This document shows, one piece after another, positions 8,763-15,516 of a stretch of 15,516 nt of DNA (position 1 is its first letter; every line of letters starts with the position of its first letter). Position numbers and translations under genes: made by a program. Source of the stretch: Planctomycetota bacterium (GTDB lineage: Bacteria > Planctomycetota > Planctomycetia > Gemmatales > Gemmataceae). Below the pieces are notes generated by a model, which saw only the letters and a list, made by a program, of their open reading frames with translations, was not told the origin of the DNA and made no database searches. Location: positions 1-15,516 of the forward strand of contig JAGWVO010000041.1 of NCBI GenBank assembly GCA_018970845.1, written 5' to 3'.

Positions 8763-8784
8763 GCCGGGGATGAATCGCCCCGGC
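8763..8784. other. GC-rich hairpin
   Basis: GCCGGGG at 8763-8769 pairs with CCCCGGC at 8778-8784 around an 8-base loop. It begins only 6 bases after the 18-bp dyad. No T-run follows on either strand, so it is not a classical intrinsic terminator. It could be a leader structure in the transcript of the gene starting at 8871. Confidence 0.3.
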
Positions 8785-8870
8785 GCGTCTTCCGTTGCCA
8801 ACGGCAATCCCAACTCCCGGCAAATCAATTACGATGGTTTTTTAGCCATGACGGCACCGGGTGACGCATC

Positions 8871-9914
8871 TTGACCGCGATCAGCCATCCCATCGGACCC
8901 GATGACGCGGGGCGCACCCTCGAGGCGGTGCTGCGCAAACTGCTGCCCGGCCATTCGTGGGAGCAGGCGCGCAGGGTCGTGGCGGCGCGGCGAGTTCGGC
9001 TGGGCCGACCACCCGCTGTGGATTTGTGCCTCGATCCGGCCCGCAGGGTCCATGAAGGCGAGATCGTGCAGGTGGATGACAAGCCCGCGCGGCCTGTCGC
9101 CCGACCCGGCGGACTGGTGGTACGCCACCTCGACAGCCAGGTGGTCGTGGTGGAGAAACCCTCCGGCCTCAACACTGTCAGGCATCCGTCGGAACGGCAA
9201 TGGCGCGACTCCCGCCGGGAACTTTCCCCTTGTCTTGATGAGATGGTGGCGCGGCAAATCTCCCGCTCGGGCCCCGCCAAGGATGGAGCGGATCCGAGGA
9301 CCCGACTGCGGATCGTTCACCGCATCGACAAGGAAACATCCGGCCTGGTGGTATTCGCCCGAACCGCGGACGCCGAGCGCGCCCTGGGCGCCCAGTTCCG
9401 GGCCCACACGGTGAAAAGACGGTATCTGGCCATCGTGACGGGGCATCCCGGCTCGGGCACGGTGCGCAGTTGGCTGGTGCGCGACCGCGGTGATGGGCGC
9501 CGGGGCAGCGGCAACATCGAGGGAGTGGGCCGCGAGGCGACCACCCATGTGAAGGTGATTGAGAAACTCAAGGGGTTTTCCTTGGTGGAGTGCCGGCTTG
9601 AAACAGGCCGAACGCACCAGATTCGCATCCACATGGCGGAACTGGGACACCCGGTTTGTGGCGACCCGGTGTACCACCTGCGCGCCGACGGGCGCGTCAT
9701 GGCGGACGAAAGCGGATCGCCGCGATTGGCGCTGCATGCGACGGAATTGGGTTTTGTCCATCCGCGCGCCGAGGAAGACATGGAGTGGGAGATGCCCCTC
9801 CCTGCCGACCTTGCGGCGCTTTTGGAGGCGCTGCGCGAGGGTGGGCGGGGGCCGGGGCGCGGTTTGGTGGCGCCGGACGGGAATGCCGATGCAGATTCAA
9901 TGGACGACGATTGA
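8871..9914 (+). CDS. RluA/RluD-family RNA pseudouridine synthase (TTG start)
   Basis: This 347-aa enzyme would isomerise specific uridines in rRNA (or tRNA) to pseudouridine in the cytoplasm. Residues ~8-65 form an S4-like RNA-binding domain (LEAVLRKLLPGHSWEQARRV). The catalytic domain follows with family motif I (VVVVEKPSGLN), the catalytic aspartate D153 in HRIDKETSGL, the KRRYLAIV strand, and the closing RTHQIRIHMAELGHPVCGDP. The C-terminus carries a short acidic tail (DADSMDDD). An in-frame stop at 8862-8864 excludes any longer form, and the first usable codon is TTG at 8871, preceded by a GGGTGA at ~8859-8864. The target uridines cannot be told from sequence. The end overlaps the following small gene by 26 bp, so the two are probably co-transcribed. 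Confidence 0.92.
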   Translation: MTAISHPIGPDDAGRTLEAVLRKLLPGHSWEQARRVVAARRVRLGRPPAVDLCLDPARRVHEGEIVQVDDKPARPVARPGGLVVRHLDSQVVVVEKPSGLNTVRHPSERQWRDSRRELSPCLDEMVARQISRSGPAKDGADPRTRLRIVHRIDKETSGLVVFARTADAERALGAQFRAHTVKRRYLAIVTGHPGSGTVRSWLVRDRGDGRRGSGNIEGVGREATTHVKVIEKLKGFSLVECRLETGRTHQIRIHMAELGHPVCGDPVYHLRADGRVMADESGSPRLALHATELGFVHPRAEEDMEWEMPLPADLAALLEALREGGRGPGRGLVAPDGNADADSMDDD

Positions 9915-10149
9915 CCCGGATACCGGGGACAAGGTCTGGCTGTGCGCCGAGCGATTCGCGCGGAACTGGCGCTTCAAGCGCAAGGCGCACCGCAGGCATG
10001 ATTGGACCATCGGCATCGAACCGACCCGGGAGATGTGGGAGCATGTGCTCGATGCCCTCAAGCGGAAATACACGCGCCGCGACGAGGCGGAACTGATCGA
10101 CATCGCCGATGTCGAGGCGATCGTGGCGAAACTCCCGCCGGTGGACTGA
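9889..10149 (+). CDS. Small conserved-looking hypothetical protein (86 aa)
   Basis: This short protein starts MQIQWTTIDPDTGDKVW and overlaps the end of the pseudouridine synthase gene in another frame. It has an Arg/Lys-rich stretch (ARNWRFKRKAHRRHDW, ~22-37), a Trp-containing helix (TREMWEHVLDALKRKY) and an acidic, probably helical C-terminus (LIDIADVEAIVAKL). Composition and ordered pattern look like a real protein, and I associate similar small proteins with planctomycetes, but no function is known to me. An ATG at 9883, two codons upstream, is an alternative start; the weak GGACGGG just before them serves either. The 26-bp overlap suggests translational coupling. The basic patch next to an RNA-modifying enzyme makes nucleic-acid or ribosome contact possible, as inference only. 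Confidence 0.75.
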   Translation: MQIQWTTIDPDTGDKVWLCAERFARNWRFKRKAHRRHDWTIGIEPTREMWEHVLDALKRKYTRRDEAELIDIADVEAIVAKLPPVD

Positions 10150-10260
10150 TCAGGAATCAGGTTTCCCGTATTCATTGGTTTTTCCCAAAATCTTCTGGAA
10201 ACCAGATGGTGACATGGATTATTCGCCCATCATCAATGAGTGGATGGGTTGTGGAGGCCG

Positions 10261-10265
10261 GGAGG
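10261..10265 (+). promoter_or_regulatory. Ribosome binding site fixing the porin start
   Basis: GGAGG lies 7 bases before ATG 10273. It favours that start over the in-frame ATG at 10240, which would add 11 residues ahead of the signal peptide and lacks such a site. Confidence 0.75.
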
Positions 10266-10272
10266 CCGCCCC

Positions 10273-11685
10273 ATGCGTTTATTCAGCCTTGCCATCGGGC
10301 TGATGATGTCCTTCTGCGCGGTAATCCGCGCCCAAGACCCCATCCCGCCGGTTCCACCGGAGGTTCTCGAACCCCTCTCCGCTCCAATGCCGGCTTCCTT
10401 GCCGACGCCGTTTCCCCCTTTGCCGCCCAACGCGGTGATGGGATATTTTCCCATCAAGCTGAATGACGGCGCGACCGAGCAGCATCCGCCCGAATGGTTG
10501 ATGCCCTATTTGTCGGTGCGCATGAGGGGCAAGGGTACGCTGCGGGCCTACGGTTTCATTCGCGGCGACTACGCCATGGCCACGGAACGATTCGACGATA
10601 TCCAGATCCCCCAGTGGGTCTTGCCCATCGACCCGAACTACAAGGTGGGCCCCAACAAGGTTCCGGTAACCACCGACGACGGATTCAACTACAACCTGTT
10701 TCCCCGGCTGACCCGCCTTGGCCTTGAGTATTTCCATCCGGAATTCGAGGCCTGGGGCCTGCCGATGCATGTCTGGGGGCGCATTGAGACCGACTTCCTC
10801 GTCCGGTCAACGGAAGCATCTCCCTTGAACCCTCCATCCCGCGAGCTGATGAGGCTGCGCCTCGCCTACGCGGCTTTCCAGCGTGGCGACTGGAGCTTCG
10901 TGATCGGGCAAGATTGGGATATATTTTCGCCTCTTTTGCCAGTTGTGCAGGCGGGCACCCAGATGGCTTACGCTGGCAACATGGGCGACCGCCGGCCTTG
11001 CGCGTATGTCTCGTTCGACCATGACTTTGGCGGTGGCTTGCGAATTCAGTTCCAGAACGGTATCTGCCTGGCCAACGCGATCGACCAGTCCGATCAGGGT
11101 GGCACGGGCATCCGCGATAACGAGGACTACGGGTTGCCCGGCTACCAGGCGCGCCTGGGCTTCGTTCTCCCTTCCGACCGGCACGAGGTCCAGCCCGTCA
11201 TGTTCGGCGTTGGCGGCATCATCGCCGATGACGACGCCGGCGCCCCGGTGGGCAGGAGCGGTGCGCGAATCTTTCCCATCCGCGGCATCAGCGCCGACCT
11301 GCGTTTTCCCCTCAACCATTGGATCACTTTCCAAGGCGAGGCGTGGACGGGTTACAACCTCAACGACTTCCGTGGCGGCATCGGGCAGGGAATCAACCCG
11401 ATCACGGGGAAAACCATCCAGGCCATGGGCGGGTGGGGCGAGTTCGTCGGGCAGGCGGTGAAATGGCACCGCTTCAGCCTGGGTGCCGGCCTCGACAAGC
11501 CGATGGGCGACGAAGTGCCTGACGGTGGCCGCACGCGCAACCTGGTGTACTGGGCCTCGAGCCAACTCGTGCTCGACCCGGGGGTGGTGCTGGGCCTCGA
11601 GTACTACTACTGGATGACGCAGTGGAAGGGATTCAATGGCGGCACGGCGTCGTTGATCCAGCTTTACCTTCAGGCGAATTTCTAG
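10273..11685 (+). CDS. DcaP-like outer-membrane beta-barrel porin
   Basis: This is a 470-aa exported protein. Residues 1-20 form a signal peptide (MRLFSLAIGL core, cleavage near RAQ). Residues 23-52 are extremely proline-rich (14 of 30). From ~90 on, alternating strands typical of a beta-barrel appear: YGFIRGDYAM, RLTRLGLEYFHPE, MHVWGRIETDFLV, LRLAYAAFQRGDWSFVIGQDWDIFSP, YVSFDHDFGGGLRIQFQNG, ITFQGEAWTGYN. The last residue is Phe (LYLQANF), as in substrates of the BAM assembly machinery. The RLGLE, IETDF and GQxWDxFSP elements recall DcaP-type trimeric porins, which admit small anionic organic compounds, but the substrate here is unknown. It stands alone on the plus strand, convergent with the MFS gene (52 bp between stops). 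The barrel call is firm; the DcaP-like subtype is less certain. Confidence 0.82.
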   Translation: MRLFSLAIGLMMSFCAVIRAQDPIPPVPPEVLEPLSAPMPASLPTPFPPLPPNAVMGYFPIKLNDGATEQHPPEWLMPYLSVRMRGKGTLRAYGFIRGDYAMATERFDDIQIPQWVLPIDPNYKVGPNKVPVTTDDGFNYNLFPRLTRLGLEYFHPEFEAWGLPMHVWGRIETDFLVRSTEASPLNPPSRELMRLRLAYAAFQRGDWSFVIGQDWDIFSPLLPVVQAGTQMAYAGNMGDRRPCAYVSFDHDFGGGLRIQFQNGICLANAIDQSDQGGTGIRDNEDYGLPGYQARLGFVLPSDRHEVQPVMFGVGGIIADDDAGAPVGRSGARIFPIRGISADLRFPLNHWITFQGEAWTGYNLNDFRGGIGQGINPITGKTIQAMGGWGEFVGQAVKWHRFSLGAGLDKPMGDEVPDGGRTRNLVYWASSQLVLDPGVVLGLEYYYWMTQWKGFNGGTASLIQLYLQANF

Positions 11686-11737
11686 GCTAGCCGCGTTTTC
11701 AAGCGAGCCCCGGGCCAGCGGCAACGGAGATGGCCCG

Positions 11738-13036
11738 TCAAGCCGCGGCGGGGCGGCCAATCGGCTGGCTCGAACTGACAAACATCGCGGCGATGGCCCC
11801 GATGACCTGGGTTGAGGCGCAAACGGCGAAGACCACGGCCCAGCCGGCGGCGGGGTTTTCCGGGGTTTGGTATTGCGACTGGATTTTCTGGATGACGATC
11901 GGGGCGACCGCGGCGCCGAGGTTGCCCCACATGTTGGCCCATCCGAGCAGCGCCCCCACATGCCTGCCGCCGACATCCTGCGACCAGGCCCACACCGGAG
12001 CGGTGCCGAAGTCGCCCGCCCATGCCACCAGGCACATCAGCAGCATGATGGAGAACGCGTCGGGATTGGCGAGGCAGCCCAGATAGGCGAGTCCGACAAG
12101 GACCCGGCTGGCGGCCATGGGCAGGGCCCTGCCCCAACGCGATCCGAAGCGCCTCATCGCGACATCTGAAAACCTGCCGCCCGCCAGCATTCCGAGGATG
12201 CCAAAGTACAGAGGAATCGCCTGGTACCAGGCCCTGGTTCCCAAGGGGGTCTGGTGCACCTTCTCCAGGTAGGTGGGAAAAAGCGTGATGATGAACACCC
12301 AACTGAAGTTCGACAGGAATTGGACCAGCGAGCACATCCACAGAGGAAAGTTGAACGCGAAGACTTCCAGCGGGGGAAGCCCGGTACCCGGATGTGGTGT
12401 GGCGCTGTCGGCATGTCTGCCAATGATGGCCAGTTCGGACGGGTTCACCGCGGGGTGGGTCGCGGGGTCATTTCGGAACCACCAGTAAAAGACCGCCGCG
12501 CCACCCATGCCGACGGCGCCATAAACGATGAAAGGCAGCCTCCAGCCATCGGCGGTGGCCGAGGCGACCGAGGCGGTGAGCACCGGGGCGATCGCGCCAC
12601 CCAACCGGCCGCCGACCGCCACCAATCCGCTGGCCAGACCCCGCTCGCTGGATGGCACCCACGCTTTGATGACTCCCGAGGCCAGCGGGTACGCCCCCGC
12701 CTCGAAAATGCCGCATCCCAGGCGCAGCGCCAGCAGCGCCGCGAATCCGCTTGCCATTCCCATGAGACCCGTGCAGGCCGACCACCAGAAGAGGTAGGCC
12801 GACAGCACCACGCGGGCGCCGAACCGATCGCCCAGCCAACCCGCGGGGATCTGGAACAGCGCGTAGGCCCAGAAGAACGCGGACAGCAGCATCGCATATT
12901 GTTCGGGTGAGATGCCCTGGTCCTTCTTGATCGCCTCCCCGACGATGCTGAGGCAGACGCGGTCGAGGTAGAGCATCACCGCCACCAGTGTGGTGACGCC
13001 GACCATGACATGCCTGACGCCGGTGGGGCGATCCAT
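11738..13036 (-). CDS. MFS transporter, anion:cation symporter (ACS) type
   Basis: This ~432-aa integral membrane protein probably has 12 helices and imports an organic anion with protons or cations. Features include the first helix with YLDRVCLSIVG, the loop 2-3 signature GWLGDRFGARVV (MFS motif A), a helix 4-5 region rich in Gly (RLGCGIFEAGAYPLASGVIKAWVP, then ERGLASG), and a central NFSWVFIITLFPTYLEKVHQ that matches the ACS/hexuronate-phthalate-type branch. Two ATG codons stand in tandem at 13039 and 13036. AGGAG at 13044-13048 sits 4 bases from the first and 7 from the second, so I take 13036. It is the last gene of a RidA-M81-MFS operon, and the ribosome site overlaps the M81 stop. The substrate is unknown; the operon suggests it is what the M81 enzyme consumes or releases. 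Confidence 0.9.
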   Translation of the reverse strand: MDRPTGVRHVMVGVTTLVAVMLYLDRVCLSIVGEAIKKDQGISPEQYAMLLSAFFWAYALFQIPAGWLGDRFGARVVLSAYLFWWSACTGLMGMASGFAALLALRLGCGIFEAGAYPLASGVIKAWVPSSERGLASGLVAVGGRLGGAIAPVLTASVASATADGWRLPFIVYGAVGMGGAAVFYWWFRNDPATHPAVNPSELAIIGRHADSATPHPGTGLPPLEVFAFNFPLWMCSLVQFLSNFSWVFIITLFPTYLEKVHQTPLGTRAWYQAIPLYFGILGMLAGGRFSDVAMRRFGSRWGRALPMAASRVLVGLAYLGCLANPDAFSIMLLMCLVAWAGDFGTAPVWAWSQDVGGRHVGALLGWANMWGNLGAAVAPIVIQKIQSQYQTPENPAAGWAVVFAVCASTQVIGAIAAMFVSSSQPIGRPAAA

Positions 13037-13043
13037 CATCGGA

Positions 13044-13048
13044 CTCCT
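13044..13048 (-). promoter_or_regulatory. Shine-Dalgarno of the MFS gene, overlapping the M81 stop
   Basis: On the minus strand it reads AGGAG and shares bases with the TAG stop of the M81 gene (13047-13049). The spacing of 7 favours the second of the two tandem ATG codons. Confidence 0.6.
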
Positions 13049-14525
13049 AGCTGGGCCAAGCGGCCTCTGGTTCGAGCGGGTAGAGGGGGCGGCGCCTGCG
13101 GGAATATCCGAGGCTGTCCATGTCAGCCGTCGTGACGCCCGGAGTGTTGACCCGGATGAGGGTGGGGCAAACCGGAGCGTAGGCCGCCACGGGCGCGTGC
13201 ACCCCCTTGGCGACGAGCACTCGGAATCGGGCCGGATCGATCCCGAAGGCGGTTAGCTGGCGGAGGCTGAATGGGGCGCAGCGCCTGCTGGTGAGCATGA
13301 TGGTGAGAGCGCCCCTCGTCACCACGGCGGTCGGCCCCTGATCGAAATGGCGGATCCCGCCGTGGCGGGCCTCGGTTTCCTCATACTTGCCGTCATGAAG
13401 CGAAATCACGCGGAAAGGCCCGGGAAGCGGAGCGCCATGCCGGTCGTCGGTTTTCCCGCCCACGGGAACTAGGATTTCCCCGCCTGTGCCGACCCCGGCG
13501 GCGGCTTCGGCCGCCTCGGGATCATGGATGCATGCGAACGCGGGGCCGACGCCTTGGCGCGACAGTTCCGCGGCGAGGTGCGTGGAATCGGCGGGAGATC
13601 CGCCACCCACATTGTCGCCCATGTCGAGCAGGCATACCGGCCCGGGCGCGGACGCGGCGCGGGCAACGGCTTCACTCGGGGAGACAAGCCTGCCACGGTA
13701 TGCCTCGCGACGGTCCCACCACCAGCGGCCCAGCTCGTCGGCAAGGCGCCTGGCCAGGACGGGATCGCCATCGGTGGTGACGGTGGCGGCGGCGCCCATC
13801 TCCGCGACATCGGCGTAAGGAAAGCCCAAAAGCACGGCGACCGAAAGCACGCCCGGCATTCGCCTCATTTCCTCCGCCTTGGCCTGCAGTTCAAGGCAGG
13901 GCGACTCCGCCGTGGCCTGCGCCTCGATGTTCACCGCCATGGGTGGGAAAACGGCCGCCGTGACGGGCCGCGCCTTGCCAGCCATGGCCCGGTTTAAAAG
14001 GCTTGCCGCCTGCTCACCCGTCTGGCGCATGTCCAGGTGCGGGTTGCTGCGGTAGGCGAAAATGGCATCGGCGGAGGCGGCCATCGCGGCCGAGAGGTTG
14101 GCGTGCAGGTCGAGCGTGGCCACCACCGGGATTCCCTTGGGAACCATCGAGCGCGCGGCGGTCATCCAGTGGCCGTCGAAATCGGGAAAACCCTCGGCGA
14201 CCGCGGCCCCATGGGCTGCGAGGTACAAGCCGTCGAGATGACCGGCGCGACCGATGGCCGCGCACACCCGCCGCGTGAGTTCCCAGGCCGCGGCGCGGGA
14301 GATGGTGCCGCCCGGCAGCGTCCATCCGGCGAAGAGCATCACGGCATCGTGGCCGTCAGCCTCGGCCCTGGCGAGAAATCCGCCCACCTCATGGTGGGTT
14401 CCCGCGAAACGGGCCCGCGCCGCCTCGCCCTCGGCCAGCGTGTCGGCCTGAAACTGCTCGAGGCCCGTGCCTCGTGGCGCGAATGTGTTCGACTCGTGCA
14501 TGAGGCACGCGATGCCGATGCGCAT
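13047..14525 (-). CDS. M81 family metallohydrolase (MlrC / microcystinase-like)
   Basis: This 492-aa protein has the usual length and motif order of the M81/MlrC family, zinc-dependent hydrolases named for microcystin breakdown but found widely with other, mostly unknown substrates. Visible motifs are the N-terminal MHESNTF (H10-E11), GGTISRAAAWE (72-82), AAHGAA (H105), TLDLHAN (D139, H141), RSNPHLDMRQTG (H163), and in the C-terminal half LLDMGDNVGGGSPADSTHL. The His/Asp set fits a metal-binding amidohydrolase-like site. There is no signal peptide, so it acts in the cytoplasm. It begins 3 bp after the RidA stop and ends 7 bp before the MFS start region. That context argues for cleavage of an imported amide- or peptide-like compound rather than microcystin itself; this is inference. 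Confidence 0.92.
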   Translation of the reverse strand: MRIGIACLMHESNTFAPRGTGLEQFQADTLAEGEAARARFAGTHHEVGGFLARAEADGHDAVMLFAGWTLPGGTISRAAAWELTRRVCAAIGRAGHLDGLYLAAHGAAVAEGFPDFDGHWMTAARSMVPKGIPVVATLDLHANLSAAMAASADAIFAYRSNPHLDMRQTGEQAASLLNRAMAGKARPVTAAVFPPMAVNIEAQATAESPCLELQAKAEEMRRMPGVLSVAVLLGFPYADVAEMGAAATVTTDGDPVLARRLADELGRWWWDRREAYRGRLVSPSEAVARAASAPGPVCLLDMGDNVGGGSPADSTHLAAELSRQGVGPAFACIHDPEAAEAAAGVGTGGEILVPVGGKTDDRHGAPLPGPFRVISLHDGKYEETEARHGGIRHFDQGPTAVVTRGALTIMLTSRRCAPFSLRQLTAFGIDPARFRVLVAKGVHAPVAAYAPVCPTLIRVNTPGVTTADMDSLGYSRRRRPLYPLEPEAAWPS

Positions 14526-14528
14526 GGC

Positions 14529-14915
14529 TCAAACCTTTCCGCCGCGCCAGGCGATCACTTCGATCTCGTACTTCAGCGCACCGCCCAGGCAGTTCACGAT
14601 GGTTGCCCGGGCCGGATAAGGCGCCGAGAAATATTCCCGGTACAAGGTGTTGTACTCGGCGAGGTCCTTGGGATTGTCGACATAGCTTCGCACCTGCACG
14701 ACATCGGCCAGCGTGAGGCCCGCCGCGGCGAGGATGCGCTTCACATTCTCAAGCGACCTGCGGAATTCACTTTCGAAATTTCCGGAAACGATGCTTCCGG
14801 CATCGTCAACCGACGCTTGACCGGATACGAAGACGAATCCACCGGCAGCCGTGGCCGGGGAAAAGGGAAGGTGGCTGGCCGGAACTCCCGGACCCTTGAT
14901 GACTTCGAACGGCAC
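14529..14915 (-). CDS. RidA family enamine/imine deaminase (GTG start)
   Basis: This 128-aa protein belongs to the YjgF/YER057c/UK114 (RidA) family, trimeric cytoplasmic enzymes that hydrolyse reactive enamine/imine intermediates to ketones plus ammonia. Motifs are FVFVSGQ (27-33), the FRRSLENVKRILAAAGLTLADVV helix-turn, and YPARATIV, where R103 matches the carboxylate-binding arginine (R105 of E. coli RidA), followed by YEIEVIAW with E117/E119. The start codon is GTG (14915), with GAGG about 8 bases upstream. It is first in the operon with the M81 hydrolase and MFS transporter and is divergent from the RraA-family gene. Its presence suggests that the pathway produces an imine or enamine. Several RidA subfamilies lack deaminase activity, so the exact chemistry is open. 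Confidence 0.93.
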   Translation of the reverse strand: MPFEVIKGPGVPASHLPFSPATAAGGFVFVSGQASVDDAGSIVSGNFESEFRRSLENVKRILAAAGLTLADVVQVRSYVDNPKDLAEYNTLYREYFSAPYPARATIVNCLGGALKYEIEVIAWRGGKV

Positions 14916-15013
14916 GATGAGACCTCGAGTTTGGATGATCGGGCGACAGGGGGTAGGCTACCGGGACGATAACCCATTGGCGGTGGGATTCAAGCAACCG
15001 GCCGGGAGGGAGA
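14916..15013. promoter_or_regulatory. Divergent intergenic promoter region with short dyad
   Basis: These 98 bp separate the minus-strand RidA operon from the plus-strand RraA-family gene and must carry both start signals. A short dyad, GGTAG-G-CTACC, occupies 14952-14962 near the middle and could be a shared operator. GGGAGGG at 15004-15010 is the ribosome site of the rightward gene. No clear promoter boxes were found by eye. Confidence 0.4.
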
Positions 15014-15016
15014 ATG

Positions 15017-15516
15017 ATGGCGGAGCGAGCGGAAATCACCTTGGCGGACATGAGGACCTGTTTCACCTCGGCGGTGGTTTGCGACGCCCTGGATGCGGTT
15101 GGCTGTCATAATCAGTCGCCACGGGTGCAACTGAGGCCGCTCACGGTTCCCGGCGTGCTCATCGGCCGCTGCCGGACCACTTTGTGGGGCGACATGGCGC
15201 ATCCCGATCCCAGGCCCTATGAACTTGAACTCAAGGCAGTTGATTCGTGCCGGGCCGATGATGTGCTCATTTGCGCGGCGGGAGGTTCGATGCGCTCGGG
15301 AATCTGGGGCGAACTGTTGTCAACCGCCGCGCGAAACAGGGGTTGCGTGGGCGTGGTTGCCGATGGCGCGGTTCGTGATGTCGACCGCATGAGAAGGATG
15401 GGATTTCCGGCGTTCGCCCTGGGGACCAGCATTTACGACAGTCGGGACAGGCAGCGTGTCGTCGACATCGGCGTACCGGTGGAGATAGCGGGGGTTGTCT
15501 TTGCTGACGGCGACCT
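15017..15516 (+). CDS. RraA family aldolase-like protein, partial (3' end outside window)
   Basis: This reading frame stays open to the window edge (~166 codons) and so is truncated by the window, not broken. It encodes an RraA / 4-hydroxy-4-methyl-2-oxoglutarate aldolase-type protein: VVCDALDAVG near residue 21, GGSMRSGIWGELLSTAARNRG around 90-110, then VVADGAVRDVD and FPAFALGTSIYDSR. The glutamate of WGEL lies 21 residues before the arginine of VRD, giving E-x20-R-D where characterised aldolases have D-x20-R-D at the metal/substrate site. Family members split between pyruvate-releasing aldolases and inhibitors of RNase E; the catabolic neighbours favour an aldolase-like role. Tandem ATGs lie at 15014 and 15017; GGGAGGG at 15004-15010 is 3 bases from the first and 6 from the second, favouring 15017. 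Confidence 0.9.
   Translation, partial: MAERAEITLADMRTCFTSAVVCDALDAVGCHNQSPRVQLRPLTVPGVLIGRCRTTLWGDMAHPDPRPYELELKAVDSCRADDVLICAAGGSMRSGIWGELLSTAARNRGCVGVVADGAVRDVDRMRRMGFPAFALGTSIYDSRDRQRVVDIGVPVEIAGVVFADGD

Larger units (their letters stand above)
8389..8870. other. Intergenic region between divergent genes
   Basis: This 482-bp spacer separates the divergently transcribed DUF1592 operon and the pseudouridine synthase gene, so it should carry both promoters. Short open frames exist in all directions but lack good ribosome sites or recognisable products. Two structured elements near the plus-strand gene are listed separately. A further small palindrome, CCGTTG-C-CAACGG, sits at 8792-8804. No tRNA, riboswitch or clear -35/-10 pair could be identified by eye. 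Confidence 0.6.

Noticed and set aside
8665..8874. 69-aa plus-strand frame whose stop overlaps the TTG start of the pseudouridine synthase
   Set aside because: The overlap is suggestive, but there is no ribosome site, no protein-like pattern, and the 18-bp dyad and hairpin lie inside it. A leader peptide cannot be excluded.
10226..10248. CCCATC...GATGGG inverted repeat before the porin gene, considered as terminator or operator
   Set aside because: Only 6-bp arms around an 11-base loop and no T-run; too weak to call.
10240..10272. Longer porin start at ATG 10240
   Set aside because: It would put 11 mostly polar residues ahead of a normal signal peptide; GGAGG at 10261-10265 fits ATG 10273.
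11686..11737. Bidirectional terminator between the porin and MFS genes
   Set aside because: Only a GGCTAGCC palindrome and short GC stretches are present; no stem followed by a T-run on either strand.
13524..13997. 157-aa plus-strand frame opposite the M81 gene
   Set aside because: It is antisense to clear M81 motifs, with no ribosome site or protein family signature.
13047..14525. Reading the M81 gene as a true microcystinase (mlrC)
   Set aside because: The family is broad and no other mlr genes are present; the neighbours suggest a different substrate, so no gene symbol is given.

Overview
The window is high-GC DNA holding nine genes that I trust. Eight are complete and one is cut off by the right edge. 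The gene content points to a member of the Planctomycetota, or a close relative in the PVC group. The main evidence is an adjacent pair encoding a DUF1587/1595/1592/1588/1585 haem-binding protein and a Tat-exported DUF1552 protein, next to a large secreted jelly-roll/LamG protein. A porin-like outer-membrane protein and a small WxxF/RR-rich protein of a type I associate with planctomycetes agree with this. The phylum call is inference from gene families; there is no rRNA or other marker here.

Left region (1-8388) is an extracytoplasmic, probably polysaccharide-related locus. A 931-aa secreted multi-domain protein (304-3099, +) runs tail-to-tail into a two-gene minus-strand operon. That operon is a 1321-aa double CxxCH protein (4423-8388) followed 6 bp later by the DUF1552 protein (3124-4416), whose Shine-Dalgarno sequence overlaps the upstream stop codon. 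Two oddities stand out. The LamG domain of the first protein has its closing strands in front of its opening strand. The cytochrome protein carries three tandem ~220-aa beta-domain units between DUF1587 and DUF1595.

Middle region (8389-11685) starts with a 482-bp spacer containing an 18-bp near-perfect dyad and a GC hairpin. It is followed on the plus strand by an RluA/RluD-type pseudouridine synthase starting at TTG, a small overlapping hypothetical gene of 86 aa, and a DcaP-like porin with a proline-rich N-terminal segment.

Right region (11738-15516) looks like a small catabolic module. A minus-strand operon encodes a RidA-family protein (GTG start), an M81/MlrC-family metallohydrolase and an ACS-type MFS transporter, with gaps of only 3 and 7 bp. 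A divergent RraA-family aldolase-like gene starts 98 bp away and runs off the window. Together they suggest uptake and breakdown of an unidentified, probably nitrogenous, organic acid or amide. I saw no tRNA, rRNA, CRISPR array, insertion sequence or convincing intrinsic terminator.
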